Source: Mycobacterium hubeiense (GTDB taxonomy: Bacteria; Actinomycetota; Actinomycetes; Mycobacteriales; Mycobacteriaceae). Taken from it: 41,116 bases of DNA. Shown here piece after piece: positions 1 to 7,097 of this stretch. The number at the start of each line of letters is the position of its first letter. The stretch's first letter is position 1. A program made the translations under genes and the position numbers. The DNA lies in assembly GCF_002838065.1 (NCBI RefSeq), contig NZ_PIZU01000031.1:1-41116 (forward strand), given 5' to 3'. The notes beneath the pieces were generated by a model, which saw only the letters and a program-made list of their open reading frames with translations, did not search any database and had not been told where the DNA came from.

Positions 1-152
1 GCCGCCATCATGCTCATCCTGAGTGCCGGTCAACACCCGAGCCAGAACCGACGCCTAGCACCTTTCTTTAGCCTCTGGCCAGCACGTAGACGACGGGAGG
101 CACCCGGCGCACACGAGTATCGGAAACACGCCCTCATCAGTGACGTCCACGT

Positions 153-2054
153 ATGCTACTGAACTGGTCGTCGCCTGGTTGCGCAAAAGTTTCGGGTCGC
201 GAGTTGACTTCGTTGGATGGTCTTCTGGCCACACTCAAGGAAGGGACTTTGAGCTTGTCGCGCGGACATCGGCCGGCCGCCACCACATCTATGGATCCGT
301 CCCAAGACGATTGGTGCGACCAAGCGCTATCCCCTGCGATGGCGCATACGCCAGTCAGTGAACTTGTCCCCGGCCTGGTCAGGGTCGGCGGTTTCGCGAT
401 TCCCTATGCGCGGCTGCCCCGACGGGCTCGTAGCGTCTATTCAGCGGATTTCACGTGTTGGTCGGACATCGCCGGGGAGACCCCAAGTTCTCTGCTGGGC
501 CGGCCGAAGGCGGGCAAGGCGACCGTGCGGGCCCTGCTGGGGGCGGCTAGGGATGCAGTCGCCGAGTGCGACGCCGCAGCAACATGCGAGCCCGTCGGAG
601 CTGCCACTTCGGTGCAGCGACTTCTCGACGAGCTCGACGCGCGCGACAGGATTCTGCTGTCGGCCCGAGTGTGGACGGCGACGCCGCAATCGCTGGCCAC
701 GGTCGCTGAACGGCTCGGTGTCCACACGGTGTGGATTCACCGAAACCAGCCCCGCGCCGAGGCCCGGTTCGCTGAGTTGATCGCCGCGCCGACCCATCGC
801 GAGGTCGCCAACCACGCGGCCGAGTTGAGTCGCCGGCTAGGCCCGTATGTACCCGCGGACACCGTCGCCGCGGAACTGTGTCGCCTCGACATTGATCCGG
901 CGAGCGAGGCTGCCCAGGTGCTGCTGTACCTGGCGGGCCCCTATGTGCGTCGCGGCGGCTGGTTGGAGAACACGACAAGTGGCGGACACCAACAAGTTTC
1001 AGCTGCCGTTGACTCCGTGTTCGACCGGTGCGCCGCACCATCGGGCGCATCCCTCGCCCAGGCTCTGGCAGGTGTAGGCATGGCACCCGACGTTGCCGAC
1101 GCCTACCTCGATGACCAGGTGGCGTTACGGCGATTCGGTGAACTCTGGGTGCGGTGGAGCGGCTCGACTGCCGACAAGGTCGCTTCGGTGCTGCACGCAC
1201 GCGGCACTCCTGCCGCCCCGGACGACATCGCTGCAACTATTGGCGACACCTCCTTACGCGCGGTTCAAGACGCGTTGTACGCCGATTACCGGTTCACCCG
1301 CGCCAGCCGGCAGACGTGGGCTTTGCGCGAGTGGGGACTCGACGAATACTCCGGCATCTACGACGAGATCACCGCCCGCATCGAAGCTTCCGGCGGGCAA
1401 GTACGTGTCAGCGAGCTAGTCCACGACCTGGTGTCCAGGTTTCCCGACGTGGCCGAGTCCTCCATCCGCGTGTATCTCAATACCCTCGCGTTCATCACCG
1501 AAGCGGAGATGGTCCGTCTGCGCACCGACGCCGACGAATGGCCTCCTGTCGGACCCCTTCATACTGCGCGTGGCGCATTCCGCAACGGGCACAACGAATT
1601 ACGGTTGGCAGTCACGGTGACAACCGAGGTGGTGCGCGGGTCCAGCCGGCCGATCCATCCCGCAGTAGCCACCGCGCTCGGGATCAACCCGGGACAACGG
1701 CGGCTATTCACCAGCCCACAAGGTCCTGTGGCCGTCACGTGGCGACTGTCATCAACCAACGGACCCAACATCGGGTCCCTGCGGCAACTGGCCATAGCAA
1801 CCGCTGCAGCACTGACCAACACCCTCGTGCTGACCTTCAGACTCGACGAGGCCTCGTTAGAGGTCGCGCGGATCGATCCAGAGGCCACCGGGATACAGCG
1901 GCTACGACAGTTGCTCGGTTGTCCCTTGCACAACCCTGTCGCGGCAATGGCCGCGAGCCTCGATTGCCGGCCCGCCGACGTAACAAAGCTGCTGCGCGGC
2001 CGCGGTGACCAGGACCTTGCCAACCTCCTCCAGGACCTACAAGGGCAGGCTTAG
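153..2054 (+). CDS. Transcription-factor-like protein with RNAP alpha-CTD-like HhH, sigma-4-like HTH and winged-helix modules
   Basis: I do not recognise a named gene. Seen, numbering from the ATG at 153: residues about 82-136 resemble the helix-hairpin-helix of the RNA polymerase alpha C-terminal domain (LLGRPKAGKATVRALL). Residues about 153-212 look like sigma-70 region 4 (DARDRILLSARVW, then TVAERLGVHTVWIHR). Two further helix-turn-helix stretches follow near 334-395 and 400-450. A 180-residue C-terminal part is unassigned. Inference: a DNA-binding regulator built from transcription-machinery parts, a combination reported around HARE-HTH and restriction-type loci. The start is uncertain. 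An in-frame stop lies at 141, the ATG at 153 has no clear ribosome site, and a TTG at 255 sits 9 nt after AAGGAAGGG (237-245). Its upstream partners lie outside the window. It stands alone here, in accessory DNA. Confidence 0.7.
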   Translation: MLLNWSSPGCAKVSGRELTSLDGLLATLKEGTLSLSRGHRPAATTSMDPSQDDWCDQALSPAMAHTPVSELVPGLVRVGGFAIPYARLPRRARSVYSADFTCWSDIAGETPSSLLGRPKAGKATVRALLGAARDAVAECDAAATCEPVGAATSVQRLLDELDARDRILLSARVWTATPQSLATVAERLGVHTVWIHRNQPRAEARFAELIAAPTHREVANHAAELSRRLGPYVPADTVAAELCRLDIDPASEAAQVLLYLAGPYVRRGGWLENTTSGGHQQVSAAVDSVFDRCAAPSGASLAQALAGVGMAPDVADAYLDDQVALRRFGELWVRWSGSTADKVASVLHARGTPAAPDDIAATIGDTSLRAVQDALYADYRFTRASRQTWALREWGLDEYSGIYDEITARIEASGGQVRVSELVHDLVSRFPDVAESSIRVYLNTLAFITEAEMVRLRTDADEWPPVGPLHTARGAFRNGHNELRLAVTVTTEVVRGSSRPIHPAVATALGINPGQRRLFTSPQGPVAVTWRLSSTNGPNIGSLRQLAIATAAALTNTLVLTFRLDEASLEVARIDPEATGIQRLRQLLGCPLHNPVAAMAASLDCRPADVTKLLRGRGDQDLANLLQDLQGQA

Positions 2055-2300
2055 CCTGACGCCAAGAGGTGCGAATTTCGTCGGGCCGATAATCCTTGTC
2101 CTGCAAGGCCATTTGCCCGGGACAGCCCGCAGCCTGCCCTGCGTCCCGCGCCCAGAGACCCGCTGAATCTGCAGTGGATGGCGAAGCGAGAGGATACGAC
2201 CAATCACAAGGTCGCACTGCTGCCTGGGCGACCCGAACTCGCCAGCACCGCGCCCTAAACTGCCGGAGCCCGACATCGCGGCCCGAGTCGTCGACGCGAT
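2055..2300. other. Intergenic stretch without a recognised gene
   Basis: Between the regulator-like gene and the type VII candidate there are about 340 bases. I see no convincing coding region here. The only clear structures are the inverted repeat and promoter in its last 100 bases, listed separately. Confidence 0.5.
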
Positions 2301-2374
2301 AGTTACCTCGGTGCGCGCCAGCGTGAGTGGTGCATCTCGCCGGCGGCGGTCGGATTTGTGGCACCGAGGTAGCT
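2301..2374. promoter_or_regulatory. Inverted repeat upstream of the EspA/EspE-like gene, candidate operator
   Basis: Two 14-bp arms, AGTTACCTCGGTGC (2301-2314) and GCACCGAGGTAGCT (2361-2374), are inverted copies matching at 13 of 14 positions and separated by 46 bp. The right arm overlaps where the -35 region of the promoter at 2385-2390 would fall. A two-site operator that a dimer or looped repressor could bind is an inference; no cognate regulator is identified. Confidence 0.45.
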
Positions 2375-2384
2375 GGGGGCCTGA

Positions 2385-2390
2385 GATACT
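2385..2390 (+). promoter_or_regulatory. Candidate -10 box for a leaderless transcript of the EspA/EspE-like gene
   Basis: GATACT ends 7 nt before the A of the ATG at 2397. Transcription starting at the usual mycobacterial distance would begin on the start codon. No Shine-Dalgarno sequence precedes the ATG, which agrees with leaderless expression. The first base departs from TANNNT, so confidence is moderate. Confidence 0.45.
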
Positions 2391-2396
2391 GAGCAA

Positions 2397-4580
2397 ATGA
2401 GTGTGCTCGGGGCGTTCTACACGACGTGGGACAACGCACGCCAGACCTATGGCCAAGGCACGCCCGAAACGGGTGAGAAGTTCGACAACAGCAGCAAGCT
2501 GCGACAGCTGGAGTCGGGGCTGGAAGCCGCCGCGCCGGGCTCACGATGGAGTGGCTCAGCTGCGACGAACTATGACGCGGCCAACACCGAACACCGTCGG
2601 GTCATCGGCGAGCTCGCCACGCTGGACCAGAAACTGAAGACGCAGGTCGATCAGTCTGCGGAGGTGGTTTCCGCGGGCCGTCGTGATCTGGAGAACCTGC
2701 GCAAATGGGTGGCGGACATGGAGGCGAGCATTCCGCCGGGCAAGTCCGGTGAGCAGATGCGGATGGCGCTCGCGCAGAAGGGGCTGACGCAGCTGCAGGA
2801 GATCGTCCAACGATCCAACGGCGAATCGAACGTGATCGCGGCTGAAATGCGCAAGCTCCAGGGCGAGTTCGAGGCGCTGCGCAGTGGTCAGAGGTTCGCC
2901 AAGACAAGCAAAGAAGGTGACGTACAGAACGCAGTCGGCGATGAGAAGCCGGACGAGGAGGAAACGAAGGACTGGGCCAAGGCAACCGTAGAGAACGCCC
3001 TGAATGGCAACCCAGCGGCAGCGGCCGAGGTAGACCGCGTCATCAATTCTTTCAGTGATGCGCAGATCGCCGGCAGGGAACCATTGAACGCCGAACAGCA
3101 ACAGATCCTTAGCCAGATGCAATATCAGACGCACAATAAGTCGCTAAACGAACTTTCGGAGATCCGCGACAAACTCGGCGACAAGAAGGGCATCCTGGCC
3201 AACTCCTGGCAGTTAATGAGCGATCCAGATGTCAAGTTCCCAAAGACGGACAACACGACGGAACTATTCCCTGAGGTCCCGCAAGAGGTTGTTTCGGGAA
3301 ATAAAGAAATGCTGCCGACAAGTCTCCAAGATGTATTGAATTCTCCGGCCTTCAAGGACATCCCCAATTCGGAGGGTTACGACCTCTTCGAGCTCCCGAC
3401 AGAGAATGAACTGAAGACCATCGCTGGTTTTGTTGCGGACGGAGACGCCCGATTCCAACAGGGCACCCAGCTCGATGACGGCTTAATGACTCGAGCCGCT
3501 GAAATCCTTGACGGCGGAGGTAGGAGCACAGAGGTCGACAGCGTGGTTCAGGACATCTTTAATTCGGCAGGTCGAGACGCAGTCATCGACCACAAGTTCT
3601 TGACCGGCGAAAATGGCCGAGAGTTCCTCGATGACATCGCGGACCATCCGTGGACCGACAATGGTGACGCGGCGAGAACCCTCACGGATTGGATCGACGA
3701 TGCCGCAAACGGAAGCGACCCCGTGATGGACAGAAAGGCGGGTGAAACCGCCTACGCCCTGGCAGACTACCTCGGTGACAACCGGGACAAGTTGGTCGCC
3801 GGAGTAAACACGCTTGGGGAGGAGAATCCCGACCTTGTAAGGGGTTACGCAGAGGCGCTTGCGCCGTTTCAGGAGTCAATGATCGGTGACCGACGCGACC
3901 CAACCCCCGGCTTCGAGCCCCTTGACGGACAAAACGAGAAGGATTTTTCGCACGCGAGGAACGTCTTCGAGATCCTCAATGGCGACCCCGACGCCGCCAA
4001 GTACTTCAACTCTGAAGCGTACGAGAAGATTCTCGCCTATCAAGATGCTACAGCTCAGATGGTGTCCAGCGGAACGCCACCAAATGGTAACGATTTAGGT
4101 CACGCTGGGCGGATGTTGGGCGTTCTCAATGAAGCAGCAGATAAGGCGGGAACAGACACAGGGTACGACATTCGAAAGTCAGCGATTAAGATGGCCCTAG
4201 ACGAGACGGTGGGCAAGCTACCTATTGTCGGAAGCTTTGGTAGCGACCTCCTTACGGAAAAACTACTGCCACAAAAAACTGGCGCCGAGTCGACATACAG
4301 CCTGACGCAGGTTCAGGATCTAAATCGGTGGGTCGTAGCATCCGCTTTGTATGATGCGACAGGAACAATCCCGCCCAATGAATCGCTCAGCCAGTTTGCC
4401 CCCGGCGGTCACCTTCAGACTCCAGAACAGGTGATGCAGAGTAACCCTGGGGCTATTCAGGATTATTACCAGGCGCTATATGATTACGTTGCAAACACGA
4501 GCCAGTGGGAGACAGTCTTCAATTCCTTTGATACCGAGTTCGATGAGGGCACGGGTGTCGAACGAGGTGTAAAGAAGTGA
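2397..4580 (+). CDS. EspA/EspE-like type VII secretion candidate ('TPR repeat region-containing' family)
   Basis: A 727-residue protein. Residues 1-170 match my memory of the EspA/EspE-type N-terminus: an ARQTYGQGTPETG region, a WSG (WXG-type) turn at residues 51-53, then long helices rich in Q, E and K such as DQKLKTQVDQSAEVV. This hairpin is typical of ESX substrates, so export by a type VII system is likely; no ESX genes lie nearby. Residues about 330 to 727 form a second, helical domain (KAGETAYALADYLGDNRDKL, then ENPDLVRGYAEALAPFQESM) that is repeated in the next gene, a lipoprotein. Mycobacterial proteins of this type are often named 'TPR repeat region-containing', but I see no clear TPR motif and no known catalytic motif. 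The second half has lower GC than the flanking housekeeping genes, which fits transfer. Function unknown; a secreted effector is an inference. Confidence 0.75.
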   Translation: MSVLGAFYTTWDNARQTYGQGTPETGEKFDNSSKLRQLESGLEAAAPGSRWSGSAATNYDAANTEHRRVIGELATLDQKLKTQVDQSAEVVSAGRRDLENLRKWVADMEASIPPGKSGEQMRMALAQKGLTQLQEIVQRSNGESNVIAAEMRKLQGEFEALRSGQRFAKTSKEGDVQNAVGDEKPDEEETKDWAKATVENALNGNPAAAAEVDRVINSFSDAQIAGREPLNAEQQQILSQMQYQTHNKSLNELSEIRDKLGDKKGILANSWQLMSDPDVKFPKTDNTTELFPEVPQEVVSGNKEMLPTSLQDVLNSPAFKDIPNSEGYDLFELPTENELKTIAGFVADGDARFQQGTQLDDGLMTRAAEILDGGGRSTEVDSVVQDIFNSAGRDAVIDHKFLTGENGREFLDDIADHPWTDNGDAARTLTDWIDDAANGSDPVMDRKAGETAYALADYLGDNRDKLVAGVNTLGEENPDLVRGYAEALAPFQESMIGDRRDPTPGFEPLDGQNEKDFSHARNVFEILNGDPDAAKYFNSEAYEKILAYQDATAQMVSSGTPPNGNDLGHAGRMLGVLNEAADKAGTDTGYDIRKSAIKMALDETVGKLPIVGSFGSDLLTEKLLPQKTGAESTYSLTQVQDLNRWVVASALYDATGTIPPNESLSQFAPGGHLQTPEQVMQSNPGAIQDYYQALYDYVANTSQWETVFNSFDTEFDEGTGVERGVKK

Positions 4581-4642
4581 CGAGAGCCGTCGATGGATGT
4601 GTGCGCGATTTCGCCAAGTTTGACATCGCAGGTATCGAGTAG
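4577..4642 (+). CDS. Possible 21-codon coupling peptide between effector and lipoprotein
   Basis: A GTG at 4577 overlaps the effector's stop codon as GTGA and opens a frame of 21 codons (MTRAVDGCVRDFAKFDIAGI, then E) ending at TAG 4640-4642. This is 4 nt before the ATG of the lipoprotein at 4647. The arrangement would allow ribosomes to re-initiate from the effector to the lipoprotein. It may be chance; no homolog is known to me. Confidence 0.2.
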   Translation: MTRAVDGCVRDFAKFDIAGIE

Positions 4643-4646
4643 CCAG

Positions 4647-5615
4647 ATGACTTCCGCACATCAGTTACGAGCGCCACGTTTCTGCTTGGCACTTGTGGTC
4701 GCCATTGCCGGGTTCGCGGCGGCCTGTTCTCGCCAAACGCCCGAGCTACCGTCGAACAACGACCCTGCGACCGTCCACGAGCTCCTGGTCGGGTCGGATG
4801 GCGTGCAGTTCCTCGCTGAGATCAGCAAATACGACTGGCCAGACAACGGCGCGAAAGCTGCCGGATACTTCATGTGGATTAAACGGGATGCAACGTCTGG
4901 CGATGGTCGAACTGCCGTCCGCGCCGGCGAGACGGCGCATGTCATCGCATCGTTTCTCGCCGACAACCGCAATGACTTAGAAGGGATCTCGCATGGGTTC
5001 TTGGGGCTCCAACATTCTTCGGTCGGTGAGATCAATCCGGATCTAGTCTCGGCGTACGCTTCAGCGCTCACCCCCTACCAGGTCTCGATGGCGGATGATG
5101 ACGCGGTCGACGGGTTTAAGCCTCTTGGCGATTTGGCTGCTAGCCGCGACGTTTTCGTTGTGATCGCTACCGGTAGAGATGCAGGCACTCAGTTCATAGA
5201 CAGCGCATACGAACGTGCCGCGGGTGTCGCCGCTGATGCAGCCCGACAAGCCTGCACCGGTCAAGAGCAGTCGACCAGCAGCGGTGCAAAAGCGATTCAA
5301 ACGGCTGCCACGCTGTCTGGCCTCGCCGCGGCGGCTGCCAGTTCTGCAAATATCCCGACCAAAAACAGTCATCAAGCGATGGACGACATCCTATATGCGA
5401 TGGCATCGGCTTGTGTCCCTGTCGCCGAAACTCCTATTGAGGGACAAATATTGGATTACGTCGAGGGTCGAAGACTTCTGACGCCTGACGAGATCGTTCA
5501 GCAGCGCAATGCAGGCCTGGAGGACTACTACCAGAGTCAACGCGATTACCTTTACACGCGAGGGCTGGATATATCGGGTTTTGTGGACTGGTACGCCAGT
5601 GCCAAGGGTAGCTGA
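4647..5615 (+). CDS. Predicted lipoprotein sharing the C-terminal domain of the upstream type VII candidate
   Basis: 322 residues from the ATG at 4647. The N-terminus is a lipoprotein signal: a basic MTSAHQLRAPRF start, a hydrophobic run LALVVAIAGF, then AAAC with the Cys as likely lipidation site. The mature part aligns with residues about 390-727 of the upstream protein. Examples are FLAEISKYDWPDNG against FLDDIADHPWTDNG, AGETAHVIASFLADNRNDL against AGETAYALADYLGDNRDKL, and INPDLVSAYASALTPYQ against ENPDLVRGYAEALAPFQ. The two ends also match (GLEDYYQ against AIQDYYQ). Inference: a duplicated, membrane-anchored version of the effector domain, perhaps an immunity-like partner, a decoy, or a second subunit. 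An in-frame ATG at 4593 would give 18 more residues, but the signal sequence favours 4647. Confidence 0.75.
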   Translation: MTSAHQLRAPRFCLALVVAIAGFAAACSRQTPELPSNNDPATVHELLVGSDGVQFLAEISKYDWPDNGAKAAGYFMWIKRDATSGDGRTAVRAGETAHVIASFLADNRNDLEGISHGFLGLQHSSVGEINPDLVSAYASALTPYQVSMADDDAVDGFKPLGDLAASRDVFVVIATGRDAGTQFIDSAYERAAGVAADAARQACTGQEQSTSSGAKAIQTAATLSGLAAAAASSANIPTKNSHQAMDDILYAMASACVPVAETPIEGQILDYVEGRRLLTPDEIVQQRNAGLEDYYQSQRDYLYTRGLDISGFVDWYASAKGS

Positions 5616-5700
5616 CCCAGAATCCCAGCCCACCGCTAGGCCGTCGAACGCTTGGCTCACCAGCGTCCGCTCGCCGCCGCCAACCCGCTGACATACAAAC

Positions 5701-5776
5701 TGGAGCCACCTAGGGGAATCGAACCCCTGACCTATTCATTACGAGTGAATCGCTCTACCGACTGAGCTAAGGTGGC
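5701..5776 (-). tRNA. tRNA-Thr (CGU anticodon)
   Basis: On the minus strand a full cloverleaf can be read. The acceptor stem is GCCACCT paired with AGGTGGC, the D-arm contains GCTCAGTCGGTAGAGC, and the anticodon loop is CTCGTAA with anticodon CGT. The T-arm is GGGGTTCGATTCCCC, followed by discriminator T and an encoded CCA. The 3' end (5701) faces the accessory region at 1-5700, the usual geometry when islands insert at a tRNA 3' end. Confidence 0.97.
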
Positions 5777-5800
5777 GTGCCCCTTCGGGCCCACGTGAGT

Positions 5801-7015
5801 TTACAGGTCCGCGCGCAGTGCTTGCCCCACGGTGGCGACCATCGCGTCGACCGCGAACTTCGGCTTCACATTGACCGCCAGCGCCTCCCGGCACTCCAGC
5901 ACCGCCTCGATGCACCGCAGCAGCCTCTCCGGCGGCACCACCGCCGCCATCGCCGCCACCCGCTCCGCCATATCCGGATGGTTCGCCGCGATCGTCTCCG
6001 CGCCCGACGCCACCAACAACGCATCCCGGAAGTACGTCGCCAGGTCGATCAACGCCCGGTCCAGCGCATCACGCGACGCCCGCGTCTGACGCGACTTCTG
6101 CCGTCGCTCAAGGTCTCTGATCGCCCCCGTCGCGCCACGCAGCGCCCCCGCCGTGCCCTTACCGGTGCCGCCGGCACCCAACGCCGTGCGCAGCTCCTCC
6201 GTCTCCGACTCATTGCGGTCGACCGTCAACGCCAACGCCTCGGCCTCCGCCGCCGCCACCAACTCCTCCGCCGCCGCATACGCCCGCGACGGCGTCGCCG
6301 CGTCCCGCGCCAGCCCCAACGCCCGCTGCCGGCGCTCCCGCGCCTCCCCGTCAACTGCCAGCCGGCGCGCCCGGCCCACGTGCCCGCCGCTGACCGACGC
6401 CGCCCACCGGGCGTCCTCCGCAGGCAGCCCGTCGGTCTCGATCAGCACCCGCTCGATCGCCTCCGCCTTTGGCGTCACCAGCGCGACGTGCCGGCACCGC
6501 GACCGCAGCGTGATCGCGATGTCCTCCGGATCCACCGACGGCGCGCACAGCAGGAACACCGTCGACGGCGGCGGCTCCTCCACCACCTTCAGCAGCGCAT
6601 TCGCCGCGCCCTCGGTCAGCCGGTCCGCGTCCTCGATCACCACGATCTGCCATCGCCCCGTGCCCGGGCGCCGCGACGCGATCTGCACGATGTTGCGCAT
6701 CTCATCCACGCCGATCGACAGCCCTTCGGGGATGATGCGCCGCACGTCGGCGTGCGTCCCGGCCATCGTCGTGGTGCAGGCCCGACACTCACCGCAGCCC
6801 GGCACCCCGTCGGATGTGCACTGCAGCGCCGCCGCGAAACACAGCGCCGCCACCGACCGACCCGAGCCCGGCGGCCCGGTGATCAGCCACGCATGTGTCA
6901 TCGTTCCGGTCGCAACCCCACTATGAGCTGCGTCACCGCGCGCGGCCTGCGCCGCGGCCACCAACTCGGCTTCCACGGCGTCCTGCCCCACAAGACGCGA
7001 AAAAACACCGGCCAT
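5801..7015 (-). CDS. holB: DNA polymerase III clamp-loader subunit delta-prime
   Basis: 404 residues, homolog of Rv3644c. It is a clamp-loader subunit that helps place the beta sliding clamp on primed DNA. Seen: N-terminal FSRLVGQDAV, a P-loop-like GPPGSGRS (47-54) with Arg in place of the ATP-binding Lys, four zinc-type cysteines (C66, C74, C77, C80), a Walker-B-like VVIEDADR (125-132), and the SRC motif (172-174) that serves as the arginine finger for the neighbouring subunit. The degenerate P-loop fits delta-prime, which does not hydrolyse ATP. I chose the ATG at 7015 rather than an upstream in-frame start at 7057. It begins at the conserved family start, and a TGTTAT box (7021-7026) lies 6 nt before it, so the mRNA may be leaderless. 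It diverges from the cyclase gene. Confidence 0.93.
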   Translation of the reverse strand: MAGVFSRLVGQDAVEAELVAAAQAARGDAAHSGVATGTMTHAWLITGPPGSGRSVAALCFAAALQCTSDGVPGCGECRACTTTMAGTHADVRRIIPEGLSIGVDEMRNIVQIASRRPGTGRWQIVVIEDADRLTEGAANALLKVVEEPPPSTVFLLCAPSVDPEDIAITLRSRCRHVALVTPKAEAIERVLIETDGLPAEDARWAASVSGGHVGRARRLAVDGEARERRQRALGLARDAATPSRAYAAAEELVAAAEAEALALTVDRNESETEELRTALGAGGTGKGTAGALRGATGAIRDLERRQKSRQTRASRDALDRALIDLATYFRDALLVASGAETIAANHPDMAERVAAMAAVVPPERLLRCIEAVLECREALAVNVKPKFAVDAMVATVGQALRADL

Positions 7016-7020
7016 CGCGA

Positions 7021-7026
7021 ATAACA
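7021..7026 (-). promoter_or_regulatory. Candidate -10 box for leaderless holB
   Basis: Minus-strand TGTTAT ends 6 nt before the ATG at 7015, and no ribosome-binding site is visible. This is consistent with a transcript beginning at the start codon. Confidence 0.4.
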
Positions 7027-7085
7027 GTAGTGCTGCAAACCGACACGTCTGTCTCACAGCGCTCTAACAGGTCAGCCCGGCCCGA

Positions 7086-7091
7086 TACGGT
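7086..7091 (+). promoter_or_regulatory. Candidate -10 box for the leaderless cyclase gene
   Basis: TACGGT fits TANNNT and ends 7 nt before the GTG start at 7098. There is no Shine-Dalgarno sequence, so a leaderless GTG mRNA is likely. Confidence 0.5.
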
Positions 7092-7097
7092 TGTTGC

